From Rugalucina vietnamica (lineage: Eukaryota; Mollusca; Bivalvia; Lucinida; Lucinidae), in contig OZ024879.1 in assembly GCA_964017185.1 (NCBI GenBank), forward strand, positions 45,991,383 to 46,055,382: 64,000 nucleotides of DNA, written 5' to 3'. The position numbers and the translations under genes were made by a program. The notes under the pieces are model-generated. The model ran no database searches and had not been told where the DNA came from. It saw only the letters and a list, made by a program, of their open reading frames with translations. Below are positions 23,271 to 36,526 of the stretch, piece after piece. Within the stretch, counting starts at the first letter, position 1, and each line of letters begins with the position of its first letter.

Positions 23271-24084
23271 TCCAAACCGACGACGACACCAGGTGCCTAA
23301 TCATAAAACAGGCACTGAGATGTTCATGTACTAATGTCTAAGTTACATGAAGTTACTGGGACGCCCGGGGTACTCTTGAACTATCACGACGATTACAGTG
23401 AGGTTATCAAAGTCTATGGTACAACTTGACTACAGTGAGGTTATCAAAGTCTATGGTACAACTGCTCGAGAGAGGTTATCAACACTATGGTACAACATGG
23501 AGACTATGGTACAACGCTGATCATCATGACAATTAAATATGATAAAATCAGAGACATTATATTGATTTTGAAATGATCAGTCTGTTTTAAGACTTGAAAG
23601 GACTTTTAAAGATAACAGTCGATCATACAAGCCACTAGCAGGAACTGCGTCGTGGTAGCAGGTGGTTTATCAATTAATCTCTAACTCAGGCCACTGACAT
23701 GTTTCAGATATTAAATTGTCTGATTTCAAGGCAAGATTTTAAAGGGACTGTTCTTGAAAGAAAACCAGAACATATAATATCAAAATATTTTATCCTGTAA
23801 ATGAGCAGCAGGTTCATAGAATCTAAATGATATCATGGGAAAACCTATGTTGTGCCATATTCAAACAACAAGGATACATATCAGCCTGGGCCCATGCAAT
23901 CATATATGCTCATGCAATGGTCCATGCCATCTGTTTACAAGGTGCAATTTCTCAAGCAGTTCTACAACACAGAGCAGTCTGACTGAGCTATCACACATAG
24001 AATCTACAATACGGGTTTTCTCATAATATCAACACACACAAACTTTGTACAGTACTTTGATGCTAACATGCCATGGTATAATTG

Positions 24085-24255
24085 AGCCATGTCATGAAAA
24101 AATGATTTTTGCATATGCGAAAACAAATGTGCAGATCATCTGTGCAGTGACTGTCACTGCACAGTTGATCAGCACTTTAGTTTTCGCTACAAGGATAGAG
24201 CTATTTCTTTTCTATTTTAATCCAAAACTTCAAGCTTGGTTAGCTTTTTCTTAAA
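24085..24255. mobile_element. MITE of the 'gcgaaaacaaag' family, copy 2
   Basis: 'gagccatgtcatgaaaaaatg', 'gcgaaaacaaatgtgcagat' and the inverted 'ttttcgctacaagg' match copies at 34,110 and 41,419. A perfect inner palindrome, 'tgtgcagtgactgtcactgc', sits at the centre. Confidence 0.5.
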
Positions 24256-24959
24256 GTATACACCCCACTGTGTGTAAGTCCTGGTCCCCAGGTTATAAAA
24301 CCTTTTTTCATGCTCAACACAGCTGAGCTTGAAATTAATACATGTACTGAAAAAGCCATAATATATTGAAATTGAAGGTTTAGAACTGCAAAGCCAGTAA
24401 TTTATTCTGAATAAATATTAAAATGCCAACAATTGTTGCCATTTTAACATTTATGAGCAGCATAAATTTTAGTCTCAGCTGAGCTGAGCATGAAATTTTT
24501 TTTATAACCTAGGGGCCTGGTGTCAGTTCCCTATGTCCAGTTTTTTCGCATCACGGCTCAAATATAAACTCCTCTTTCCTAAAGTTTAGCATTTGGTTTG
24601 ATTATATAATCCCAATTAACAATTTTTCATTCATGTTGAGCGTCTGAGACAGAGCCTTTGCTTTTTGGATGATGTAATTACAAGTACTAAAATGCATAAA
24701 GGGACATGCTCAAGGAGATAGATATCGAATCCTTGACCTTGCGCAAAAACCTATACTCTACCACTGGACCACAACACACAACTTTAAGTATAACTGGGAT
24801 TTAAAGATAGGTTCATATATTTATTTTTATCTTAATTGTCTATTATTAATAGTGGTGGTCAGTAATGCCAAAAATAAAATATTAAGATATAATTTAACTA
24901 TCACTTGATTTTAAACAAAGATTACCGGGGGGGGGGGTACAGTTTACTAGAGTCTTGAC

Positions 24960-25126
24960 ACCTGATCCAGAGGGGGGGGACCGGGGGTCCGGACCCCCCT
25001 GGAATTTGAAAATTTTACCTAAAAAGGTAATTTCTGGATTTTTGGGGGTTGGACCCCCCTCGTCTGTGACCAAGACTTACCATTTTCGTTGGACCCCCTC
25101 TCATGAAAATTTCTGGATCCGCGCAT
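24960..25126. repeat. G/C-run repeat with 'gatccaga' inverted ends
   Basis: 'gatccagaggggggg' on the left and 'tttctggatccgcgc' on the right are roughly inverted; runs of G and C lie between. A short palindromic repeat, probably a MITE. Confidence 0.4.
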
Positions 25127-26157
25127 GATACATTTCTACAACATCAAACATGCCTCAGTAGGAGTAAAGTTTAAGAATTGTTTTTTAATTGTTCTGAACG
25201 TATTACAAAACAAAAGCACTGACTGATCAACATTTGCAAATATTTTTTCTCATCCACTCATCAAATAAAAATAATTGTTAGATCCTGTATTTAACTTTCA
25301 GTCAAATATTGTCTTTGCATAGTCTTCTTTTCTATGACTGAGAAAGTCATTTTGAATTTTGGCAAATTCTCTTTACCAAAATATGCTTTGTGTTTAAAAT
25401 AACAACATTACGAATTACAGTATATTTGACATAGTTGTTGCATAATAGACATTGCATTGATATTTATCAATGCTTAATATATATCAATGCTTTAAAATAT
25501 CAATGCTTTATAGTCCACTGAGGTAGTACATACAAATCAGAGCATATGTACGGTATTCAGTTATTACGCATTATCATCAGCACAAAACCTCTTCATACAG
25601 CATGCTTTTGTACATCCAAGTTGGTTTGAAACATTTGAAACACAACAAAAATGTAAAGTATCCTTCGAGGTATTAAAATATTTTAATGCATTTAAATTTG
25701 TCTTAAATGCAACACTCATTATTTGTTACTGTAATGACGGATAATACAACTGATTCCAAAAATTTAAAGCTCTAGTTAATACTAGAACACCAGTCCATTT
25801 TAAAATGTAAGATCATAATGACCATCACATAGTTCATTATGATGCAAAATGCTATCAAATAGATTAAACACAGTTATAAATACAGCTGTAGTTTGTTTCT
25901 ATAAAGGACATCTACAGCTCCATCATCAATAAGTTCATTAATATGACGCCTCATTAATATCCTTGCTACAATCAATGTGTTTAAACAATGTAGTTTATGA
26001 GTTACTTCTTGATATAGAAACACCACTGATTTTGTTCAGTAACACGTATAGATGAAATAACAATGCTTCCAACAGAACAAATGAGACAACCAGGGAGAAA
26101 TTCAAATCACTTATCACTCAGTTTAAGAATACATGAGTGTATCTTCTTTGACAATTA

Positions 26158-29100
26158 TTAATCATCCTCTTCCTCTATTGGATAAAATCCGTCCATATCA
26201 TCGACAGGTTGAATCGACACTGTATCTTCTTCAAGGTTACCAGTTCTTTTAGCTTTCAGTTCCTTGATTTTTCTGAAAGAGAGTAAATGATAGAAAACAG
26301 TAGAATGGTATTAAAAGCCAAAGGTAAACCATCCATTTTCTGTTTCAGTTGAGTGAAACCACAATTTTGTCTTAAAGATAAGATGTAGTAAATGAAATGA
26401 AACATTTAACATTATCAAATTATCACGATTGGATAATATATAATTAGTGTCATAAATGTACATATTGTGTGCTTACATTAGTTGGAAATGCATCACCATG
26501 CTTAAAAATTCTACAAAATTAATGAACAATGGCAATATCTATTGCACAAAAATCAAACCTTGGTGTTGATGTGAATGGAGGTCGTTTTGCTCCTTTGTCT
26601 CCCTGCTTTCTTGGTGAGGCAGACAGATCTCTCTTCTTTCTGCTCTTTCTGCCTTTCCTGGACAGTATCTTGGACTCCAGCAATCTCTTTTCCATTTGCT
26701 CGTCCGGTATCGTGAGGAGCTCACGTTCATCTGCGTACCGTGTATCAGGTCCCAAGTCATACATGATATCCCCTTCTTTTGTTTTTCGCAGCCCCCCATT
26801 CCCGATAAAATCAGGTAGATCTGCCTCAGGTTTACAAATAGTCAGCAAATAGTCTATTTGACTTTGTATTAAACATACAAGTTTCATAATTGCAGACCGT
26901 GGTGGTAGCCACTGTGTCGGGTCTTTTGTAGGTTTGCCTGGTGGTTTTATGCTGACTTGCCGTATCTCTTCATATGTTAACTTTTCATAATTGACACTTT
27001 TGGGACAATGCATTTTTTTCAAAACACTGATGTAAAGATCATCGTTTAATACTATTTTCTCAATTGCCTGTGAATGAGTATTCCTGTTAATTTTGAAGAA
27101 TTCGGTTATGTGGTACTGATCTTCCATGATTGATTGAACCCATTGTAGGTGGGAAACTTTAGTAAACTTGGGTATGTAGTCATTTCCACCAAGACATAGT
27201 GCTAGTGACACAACAACCCCAATGTTTGGATTAATACTCTGTTCTTCTAGACGTTCAACAATTTTGGTAACACAGAATAAATCTGGATTTATATCTTTCT
27301 TTGGCTTCTTAAGGTATAAGAAGACATGGTGCTTGAATTTCTTGTTTGGCAGACGTGGCCAGAACTCTGCAACAGCAAGAAGGTGAATGGGTAGCGCGTC
27401 TATATCCCCGGATGTCACATAGCTAAGCACAGAATCCTCTTCATCTAATTCTGGCACAATAAATGGCAACCAATCCACTTGCGCAAGTTCAGCCTCCCCT
27501 TTTCGCTGTCTGACAGTTGTTAATTGCTTGGATTCAAGATGGGCTCCATCTACTCCAAACAAAGCCCGAACTGGTATGGCATATTGTTTGCAGGGTAAAT
27601 TTTCGTGGTTGGATGGCTGCAAACAAACACAGGGACTGATGATATGCTCACTGTCAATATCGATTGTGCACTTTTTGTTTGTTTTCAATTCATGTATATT
27701 TTCTGCCAAAAATGAGCTTGCTAATTTCTTTCCTTCCTTTGTTGTTGTCACTGCCCCACGATTGTAGGTTTCCATTGTGAGGATTTCATCCTTGCTTTTA
27801 AGGTGTGAAACATCGACTGTGTCTTTTTTCTCTCTTTTTTCTCTGGTTAATGCTTTAAATGTATCGGGGGTGAATGAGTACTTTTCTTCACAGATAATGA
27901 TGTGATCAGCCTTTTTAAATTCCTTGAATATTGGTGGTATAACACTGTTTTGAATATAATTCAAGTACTCTCTTCCACTTTTGGCATAAGAACAGAATTT
28001 TACACCAGCAAACTCAACTGTAACCACCTTCACATTCTCAGCTAGATGTGATGGTATGTTCTCACATTGGAAATATATCAGCCCATCTTCTTCCAACAAT
28101 TTGTTACGCCTTTCTCTCATGGTTGTGAGGGTTTCTTTTGGTGTCACGGGCATTTCCTGTTCTTGTTTGTGACAAAGCACATACGCTATTGCATCCCTCA
28201 TGCCTTTTGACTTGTTACAATCTCTCTTAGAGCCATCTGGATTCACAATAGCTTGACAAGTGTTCATTATCGAGCTGCAGTGCTGGGAAAGTTTATTTAG
28301 TTTTTTCATCTCTTTAATTCTTTTCTCTTCTATTAATTCCTTTTCCGTTCTTTGTGTGTTTGTCCTGCATTTTCGTCTTTGAACAGTAGTTCCTTTAGTT
28401 GTTTTAACCTTTTTCAGCAACTCCTTTGGCCCTTGAACTTCTTTTATGTCTGGATAGTCACTGGTATCTGTTCCACCTACTTTTGCTTTGCAAATATACT
28501 TCTTGATTAGAAAGCGTCCAATTTCATTCGTCTCTGAATCTAAGATGCACTCTGTTAGAGGTTGCGGCTTCTTTTGGTACATGTTCTTTGGAATTGAATC
28601 GTTTGATGTTCTCAGAACATCTTTCCTCAAAATCATAACAGCACATCTTGAGACAAACTTCAAGTCCTTCTCACTGATAGTTTTTCCAAGATAGTGATGC
28701 TCCTGGTTGGAAACCTTACTCTTATCACATGGAATCTGGTTAACACTATTCCTCACCTTCCGTATGGCTTGAAGATCATCAATGACTGACAACCTTGGGA
28801 GTATAGACTCTATAGATCCCGAAGAGCGGAAACTTTTAATGGCATCACGATGATCCATTTCTCGTTGGGCATCCAGGGCAAAGTTTGAAGTGTACCCTTT
28901 ATGTGGAGTGGTGAATAAAGATTCTTTCATACATCTGTGAAAATAACTGGCCCGATAGTGTTCATACAATAATTTAACACAGAAGCTGGCATATGATGAG
29001 GCACCATTTAAGAAAGAAAATGACAGCGATTTTTTAACAAGTGCCAGGAGCAGATTGTATCCTTGTTGTCCCCCTATTCTTTCAGCTAGCTGTATGCCAA

Positions 29101-30008
29101 CAATCTCATCACAATGTGTCATGATCTCAAAATGGAGACGAAACGTTGAGTTGTTCTCACAAGCCTTCTTTATGAAATTGCCGTAGCCTGTTCCCCATCT
29201 TTGACTTGTCTCCATGAAAGAGAGCCCCTGTAAATCTTCTAAAACATTGTCTGATTCAATTGAAGGTAGACTCTTCAAGAATGTTGCGAATATGGCAACA
29301 TGTAGTGACAAAGATAGTCGTCTAATGTTCCTAGCTGCACATTCTATTTCGGCCAAGGACACCAGCTTCTTCCAGTCTGTCTCTTCATCATCGTCTTTCA
29401 TGTATTTAAGTAGCTCACGGATACCGGCCGGTTCATATGCACTTATTAGATTTGTAATTTTTGACTTAAGTAAATGCAGAACTGGGAATTCTGGCAAAAG
29501 ACAATGAAAACGAGGTTCTTCCATCAACTTGAATATGTTGTTTGCTATTTTGTGATCCAATGCTAGAAGTATTTTTTCTTTGTTGGGCTTTGAATGCATG
29601 AAATGTCCACTTTTTATGATAAGTTCATCCAAAATTGTCCGTAGTACATTAATGTCGTCATCTTTACCCACAGCAGGTGGTGGGTGTTTGCAAAGCAATG
29701 CTGGAACATCATACTTGACAAATGAAGAAATGTTGCGGTCAACAGGTGTTTGAGACAAAGACGTATCTTCATTCTGACTTTCTTCATTCCTGACTGCAGA
29801 TATAAGACCAGTATTACTTTCATTTTGTAACGGGCTGTACATTACAAAACTTCCGTCCTGGTGAAATTCTGAACGATTTTCTTGTGTATCCAGATCAAGC
29901 AAATTTGTCTCTTCACTTGGAAATATGTCTGCAGATTTAGTTAACACAGGATCAGAAAAAAGGCAGTATTCAAAACTTCTGTCAGAACTATCAGTGTCTG
30001 GATCACAG

Positions 30009-30045
<37 letters not shown>

Positions 30046-30061
30046 CACCAGTATCATCATC

Positions 30062-30097
<36 letters not shown>

Positions 30098-32521
30098 GTT
30101 GTTTTTTCTACCATTATAGTCTGGAACATCACGTGTAAGTTCATCTTGGTTATTTTCAAATTGTCCTGGGTCCTGGTTTTCTTCTCCTAATGACATAGCT
30201 GACATTGATATTTCTAGATCTGTTTCTTCTCCATTTACCCAGTCTACTTTCTCACTTTCTTCTCTGTTCACTGGGTCTGCTTCCCCCATTTCTCTTCCAA
30301 CTGTTTGACATCCTTTTTCGCTTTCTCCTTTGTCTGTGATGTCCACTGTCTTTCTGTCTCTACCAACTATCTTGTCTGGTTCATCCCGTTTTTGTCCAAC
30401 TATTAGATCTACTTCATCCATTTCTCCTCCATCTATTCTGTCCACTTCATGCAGGCTCATATCTTGAAAAGACAGCCTTAGATCTTCGGTTCCCTCTTCT
30501 ATGACCTCCAGCGGATGGTATGTTTCTGATGCTGAGTCCATGATTGGTTTGATCAGGCTATGGTGAAGAATGAAATTCATACCCCAGGTTGCCTCCTGGT
30601 TAAACAATTCCATTTGTGTTGTTTCAGTCTCAGTGTGCACCAGGAATGTATCAAATATATCTGCTTTTTCTATTTCATTGTGGTCTTTACAGGTGCAGTT
30701 GACAGAGCCATCACAACTATTGGTATGCCACATGTCTGTGATTTTGGAATTGCGTGGAAGCCCTTTGACAGTTATTGGCAAAGTGCACAGTTGTATTGAC
30801 TTTACTCTGCCACTTTCTGGATCCCTTTTTTTCTGGGTCCTCACCAAATTATCCACCAGAAAAATCAAATGACATTCTCTAAGGCTGACTTCTTGTGACT
30901 TGATGGATCTTTCAGTCAAAGTTTCGTATGACAGTGGGTGTTTCTTTAGATATGTTTGATAGTAAAGTCTTTCCTTGTTAGCTTGTTTCTTCAACTTTCT
31001 CTCTGCTGAAACTAGGCTCATTGATATACCACTGCCTTGTGAAATGCCAAATACTGTTGTGGCATTATGGTAGTTGACCACTAGTTCTGCTGTATTCATC
31101 TCCTGTGATGGTCCAAAATAATTCTTGTTAAATGTGTTTAGGATTGCTTCATAAATGCTGGACAAACGGGGTATTTTTCCTCTAATGAACTCTGAAGAAT
31201 TTTGGGCATGTTTGAGGCTGTCTGCATTCACAAATCCCCTTTCAAATAGTAGTCGTAAAGGTAGTGGAACAAACAATAGCCATTCACTCAGCTGGTCATG
31301 CGATGAAATCGATAGCGGATAGTCCAGCCAATCAGAAAATGGTCTGAAGCAAACTGGACAGAAGGTGTGAACCTCTTCGTCCTGCTGATCATTGTTTGTA
31401 CAGTCAGTCATATCCACATGCAAAATATCTAGGTTCAATTTCTTTTGAAGAAATTTATCTCTTAGAGTGAATCTTGCTTTTTCTGTGTCTGTGAAGAACT
31501 GTGAAAGAGTTCCAGCTTTAACATAAACTATTTCTCTTATTTCGACATGATTTCGTAAGGCTGACTGTATTATTGTTGTTATGTCTCTATAAGACGTTTC
31601 ACTCATAGGCAAACTGGATTCCATGAAAATATGAATTCCTTCCTGATGGCAACATGCCTCACAACAATCTACTGCAGTTGCATTACATATACCTTTTATC
31701 TGATATTCAGTGCATACTTGTGTCACAGCTTCTTCAATAACGCCTGGTAAGTGTTGAACCTTAGCGACCATAAGCGATATTCCCTCTATAGCCTCTGCTG
31801 TTTTCAGTCTCTCCTTCTGGTAGCTACAGGCCTTGTTATTAAGGGTCTGTATTTCATCTCCTAAGTTTAAACACAATTTAATACTATCCCAGAATGCCCA
31901 TTTTCTTTCAGTTAGTGAAGACGTTTGATCTGCAAGTGCTTCATGTTTTGATCTGTCTCTATGCAGAATACTGAACTGAAACTCGAACAGTTGGATTCTT
32001 TTCCATTCTAGTGTAGTAAATGCATCTGCATAAGAACCATCTATACTATCTATTGTAGCACTGTCCAATTCTATATCTTTGATATTCAACCCTCCGATGT
32101 CACTGACATCTTTGTTACTGGATATTTCTTTGTAAAGTTGAAAAATGGTTTTTCCATATGTGGTATTAGCAGTGTTGGTATCTGTTGTTGAATCATTCTT
32201 AACAAGGGTCTTTCCCATATCAGATATGACCTCTTTGCATATAGAATAATCATCAGAATGAATACAACAATAGCGAATGATAGTTTCCAGAGAAAGGTAT
32301 GTGACAGAATCCTTTTCTTTAACTCCATCTTTATATTTTCTGACTTCAGTCTGAATATTATAGCGTCTTGGAGGGCCATGCTTATCAGTATCCTTATGGT
32401 GATGTTTTATAAATTTGTAAAACTCAGACAGATCTACCAAAATTTCAGAGGAATGTGAAACATACTGCACATTGAGGGAGGATATTCCTGTTTTTGATGA
32501 GAGACATGGGTTTGTTGTCAT
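26158..32521 (-). CDS. Giant antisense protein (about 2,025 aa) with C-terminal PIN/XPG-like nuclease domain
   Basis: The main exon runs from ATG at 32,521 down to 26,559. A donor there (CCAAG|GTTTGA) and an acceptor at 26,273 (TCTTTCAG) join it in phase to a last exon, 26,272-26,158, which encodes an acidic tail ending IEEEDD. Without splicing the frame stops 40 bases later. Visible features: a Cys/His-rich patch near residues 277-295, a CPVC motif near 390, an Asp run near 808-838, a Lys/Arg-rich part near 1,450-1,490, and from about 1,560 a nuclease-like region. The last has acidic residues placed as in the PIN/XPG fold: E1676 and E1678 (GEAE), D1706 and D1708 (SGDIDALP), D1781 (LGGNDYIP). 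The role is unknown; a flap-type or RNA nuclease is only an inference. The gene lies inside an LTR element in antisense, so its intron would not be spliced from the element's own RNA. Confidence 0.75.
26273..26558 (-). other. Predicted intron of the giant antisense gene (286 bp)
   Basis: GT...AG on the minus strand. The donor splits an AGG codon after two bases, the acceptor supplies A, and the 37 downstream codons stay open, which supports it over the unspliced end. Confidence 0.6.
30008..30098 (-). repeat. ATC/GAT trinucleotide run coding poly-Asp
   Basis: Two runs of 'tca' units on the plus strand encode about 30 Asp residues, broken by E and TGE. Length is likely to vary between copies. 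Confidence 0.85.
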
Positions 32522-32532
32522 TGTAGCAGATG
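32522..32532 (-). other. 5' UTR end and upstream splice acceptor of the giant gene
   Basis: On the minus strand GCTTTTTTTCAG|CATCTGCTACA leads directly into the ATG, so a noncoding exon further up (above 32,533) is likely. A strong candidate donor is AGTCAG|GTAAGAAA at about 35,352. Confidence 0.5.
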
Positions 32533-33747
32533 CTGAAAAAAAGCATTTATACTGTCTAGTATTTGATATTTATTAACGTATAGTTTTTACAGCTCATCAA
32601 TTACTAGAATCAAGTAAATGTTTGAAATAAAGGAATAATACATGACCACCCATGTAATTGTCAGGTATGCCAAGCAGAGGGTGAGCAGAAAAAATAACAG
32701 GCAAAAATTCACGGCAATAAAGTCACGGAAAAAAAGTCACAGGAAAAAAGTCACAGGAAAAAAGTCACAAGAAAAAAGTCATAAAAATAAATGTCTATTT
32801 AGAAAATACATACAATATGTACATCCATAAAATAGGATATAATTTTCATGTTTAAAGTTAAAAATGATGAATAACAGTCATAATTAAAACTCAATTCTGT
32901 CATAACTAAAACTTAATTAATGCTCTAGAAATTGAAAATAACTGAAACAAATAAAAGATAGTATATGAGGCACAGTACGTGGTGCGATGGTAGACTATGG
33001 AGCCAGAGGCAAGGGGGGTGAAAACCTAATGCTGCAATATATACATGTTGTGCATCTTTTAAGCTCCCAGAGAACTAGTTTAGTACTCAGGACGTATTAG
33101 CCCCATCCAGAAATGCCTGAAAAAATGATAACCAGGACGTAAAACATCAGTCCAAACAAAAATATTTTAATAGTATTAGGAATAATAAAGATAATAATGT
33201 TCATTTCCAACATAGAGTAGAAAAACAAGATAATTATGTTTGTGATTTTTTTTTAATGAGTTACATTTTTTCTACCTAAATCTGTGACTTTTTCTGCAAC
33301 TTTTTTCCTGTATTTTTTTCCCTGTACAGTTGAGCAGAGCACCAAGTTTTAATGGCTTACCCTGAGTTTCAATTATTATCACTTAGAATTTGGTTTCTTG
33401 ATTCAAAAGAAATAAGATTAAAATGCACCAACAAATTAAGAATCCAAACCCAGACATTTGTATGGTTGTATTGATCGGAAAAGAGTTGATGCTGTTAACT
33501 TAAGTATGTTTGCTTAATACACTGAAATTTGATCAACAATATACCTTATAGTAACCATGATAAAACAAGAATTTAATCACATATTCGATTTTATATTATT
33601 CTATTCAATGAAATCATTGGTATTAAGTACGAGTATTAAATTAGTATGGTCAAACTTTGAATGCTCGGAAGCTACGTACATTAATAAGTTATAGTCACAG
33701 CTGAGAAACACGAGGTAATGTTTTCAAACAAATTGATAAATGATCGG
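32533..33747. other. Internal noncoding region, with a possible small inverted-repeat element
   Basis: 'aaaaaagtcacaggaaaaaag' type subrepeats at 32,700-32,785 are inverted at 33,285-33,330 ('ctgtgactttttctgcaac'). They may bound a 0.6-kb element. Nothing coding. Confidence 0.4.
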
Positions 33748-34025
33748 GTGACGCTCCATAAATTCTGTCAAAAGTTGAGATGAGAAATTTGAGTTTTCTC
33801 CAATAACGTTTACTCAATTCACTGATAGATAGGTGCAGTCAATGCAGAAATTGAGCATTTATGGAATGAAAGTAACATAAGGTATTCAGGTTATTTCGTA
33901 CTTTCTTTCAATAAATGTTTCATATCTGCATGGACTGCACCTATCTATAAGTCAGTAGAACAAACGCTGTAGGAGAAAACCCGAAAATCTATCCTCAACT
34001 TCGTTTCTATTGCAGTGTGTGTCAC
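33748..34025. mobile_element. 278-bp foldback element
   Basis: The whole segment is an imperfect palindrome. 'gatagataggtgcagtcaatg' pairs with 'catggactgcacctatctat', and outer arms such as 'gagttttctccaataacgtt' pair with 'aacgctgtaggagaaaac'. Both ends read GTGAC/GTCAC. No coding capacity. Confidence 0.65.
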
Positions 34026-34107
34026 CGCTCATTTATCGCTCTGTATGTAAACAAATACCACGTGATTCCCAGAAGTGATAGTGGAACCAGCGTTGATGCT
34101 ATCTTAT

Positions 34108-34338
34108 GCGAGCCGTTGCGTGAGAAAACCAACATTTTGGGTTTTCGACCAGGTCCGACACAAACTGACCTGTACAGTCACAGAAGCAGGCTAGAATTTA
34201 GAAATTTAGGATTTAAGAAAAAGAGGAATTGTACTATCCATGCAGCGAAAGCAAAGGCGCCGATCAGCTTACCGCAAAGCTGGTCTGCGCCTTTGTTTTC
34301 GCATATGCAAATTGTTGGTTTTCTCATATAGTGGCTCA
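34108..34338. mobile_element. MITE of the 'gcgaaaacaaag' family, copy 3 (complete)
   Basis: Terminal inverted repeats: 'gagccgttgcgtgagaaaacc' on the left and 'ggttttctcatatagtggctc' on the right. The core has 'gcgaaagcaaaggcgccgat' and the inverted 'gcgcctttgttttcgc'. Confidence 0.65.
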
Positions 34339-35200
34339 TTTCATTTCATTGCAAACCTTTCATTACACATGAAAAATCATTCTAGATAACAAACATGCAA
34401 GAACCTACCAACAATAAGAAGAACAAAAGCCAATCTCACAGCAAGTATACATGAAGAAACTCCTACAAACATCTCAAGTTGTACAGCTTATCTTCACTTT
34501 ATATGTTTGGTACATCTTCCATCCTCCAAGTCTGTAAAGATGTGAAAGTTGTTAGAATGATGGAGTAGTAAAATATCATAATGAAGCATGCAAACATATG
34601 CCATATTTTGGTTATATAAAGCTGTTATTCAAATATTTCTGTTAAATATGGCTTTTATTTCCTCGGAGTTGAGTGAAAAATATTCTTATTTCATGAGTGA
34701 AAAACTGCACATGTTTAAATAGAAATTGGACTGCATCTTTGCATTTTCATTTGTACATGTATAAAAATAAACCTGATCTTAAGTGACGCTGCATAAATTG
34801 ATGTTTTTTGTTTTGTTTTTGTTGGCTATCTCATTGGTTATTTCTTAGCATTGTGACATTATGTTGTTCATGCTTTTGTGAGTTGTAGAACACTTACATT
34901 TATGAGAATGTCTGCTATGCCTTTGCATTATTTAACATCAATTAACTAGCTCTGGATCTGTACCATGGTCTGAAAAGGAATAAAAAATCAGTGATTTTAT
35001 TCCAATATTTGGTGATTTGATTAAAAGCAATATTTACTGGATATATACTTATTAACGCACAATTATTTAAAAAGTGCTTAAGTATATCAAATGTATTATT
35101 TCGATAACATTTAGGTTGCAAAGTAAGGCTGTCCGAGCAGTAGCCAGTAACCTCCTGCTACAAAAATAGTGTTGGATAGACTGAACAAAGGTCTAAAATG

Positions 35201-35235
<35 letters not shown>

Positions 35236-36050
35236 CGTGTGTGTGTGTGTTCCCTTTTTTCTTGGCATAGAATGCAATACATGTATATTTAGCAGTATGC
35301 ATGTATAAACAAAGTTCTTTTAATTTGCTATTAACAGTGAAGTGTTTCTTACCTGACTTATAGACGGGTTATCTTCTTTTGAAACAAAACCGGTATTTCA
35401 TTTCGAAAGATCTCCGCACAACAGATAGTTGAAACAATGTATTTTTCTCAGAACTAAAATGAAACTGAATTACCACTTTTATTGGATAGTTCCAGCACAA
35501 ATTAATAACAACATGGCATTTTATTTCATATTTTGATAAAATATGTATAGAAGTTTTTGTCATTCACATAAGAAATATGTTGTTTTCAAGTCAGAAAAAT
35601 CACAGAACACTTTTCCTTATACAAAATAACAATTTACCATTGAATATGTTGAATGCAAGCTAAAACCACAATTACTGAAAGAGCCCTTTAAAACAAAACC
35701 TGAACTGTTGATATTATCAGCTTCTCTTGCTGCTTGGGGATTTAATTGCTGTTAAATAAACACAAATCAGTGTCTGGAAAATATTTCTTTCTCAGTTCAT
35801 TCTGACATCTGGAGGCTCTCAGGGTTTGTATGACCGACTGATAAATTATTTTTGAGTTTATAGTTGATTTATTTACCTATCAATGAAACTGTATTTTGGT
35901 AAGTTGTATTTAGACTGGCAATATGAATGGTAGGTTTTCGAATGAGCCAGGTAGGTATAAGTATGTAAGTAAGTAAAGTATTTATTTTACTGTACTTATT
36001 ATGAGAAAGTTTGTATTTTTGTATTTTTAACTGTACTTATTGTGTATGTA
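34339..36050. other. Internal noncoding region of the LTR element
   Basis: AT-rich, with the TG microsatellite at 35,199. It may contain the promoter and first exon of the antisense gene (candidate minus-strand donor at about 35,352). No coding region is seen. Confidence 0.4.
35199..35250 (+). repeat. TG dinucleotide microsatellite
   Basis: About 25 TG units broken once by 'tacgcg'. Confidence 0.9.
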
Positions 36051-36059
36051 TTTTCGCAT

Positions 36060-36520
36060 TTCTTGCCTTGCTGTGTGCACTCGCTGTGTGTGAGGAATAG
36101 CTAAGGGATAAGATGACTTGTTTTTGCATCCGCTGTGTGTGGATATATTTTTCGATGATGACTTGCTGCGTGCATCCGCTGTGTGTAGACTGTCATTTTT
36201 TCGCATCCGCTGTGTGTGGATACATTTTTCGCTCTTGCCTTGCTGTGTGCACTCGCTGTGTGTGAGGAATAGGTAAGGGAATATTATGACTTGCTGTGTG
36301 CATCCGCTGTGTGTGGACTGTCATATTTCGCATCCGCTGTGTGTGTATTCATTTTTCGCATCCGCTGTGTGTGGATACATTTTTTCGTATTTTTCGAATC
36401 TCTTGCCTGGCTGTGTGCACTCGCTGTGTGTGAGGAATAGGTAAGGGATTAGACTGGTCATTATTTGCATCCGCTGTGTGTGGATTGATTTTTCGCATCC
36501 ACTGTGTGTGGGCTGTCATT
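36060..36520 (+). repeat. Minisatellite with 'ccgctgtgtgtgga' core
   Basis: About eleven units of two alternating kinds: 'ttgctgtgtgcactcgctgt' followed by 'gtgtgaggaatag.taagg', and 'tcgcatccgctgtgtgtgga' followed by 'tacattttt'. Unit lengths are mixed (about 28-75 bp). Noncoding 3' region of the LTR element. Confidence 0.8.
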
Positions 36521-36526
36521 TTTCGG

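Larger units (their letters stand above)
23271..26157. other. Internal noncoding region of the LTR element
   Basis: No pol remains. A short direct repeat, 'gaggttatcaaagtctatgg', occurs twice at 23,400-23,455 with a partial third copy. A MITE copy lies at 24,085-24,255 and a 'gggggtccgg' repeat at 24,960-25,126. The remainder is AT-rich and unassigned. Confidence 0.5.

Noticed and set aside
29925-30119. Poly-Ser ORF on the plus strand.
   Set aside because: Shadow of the poly-Asp run of the giant minus-strand gene.
34017-34331. 104-residue ORF on the plus strand.
   Set aside because: It lies within the foldback and MITE copies.
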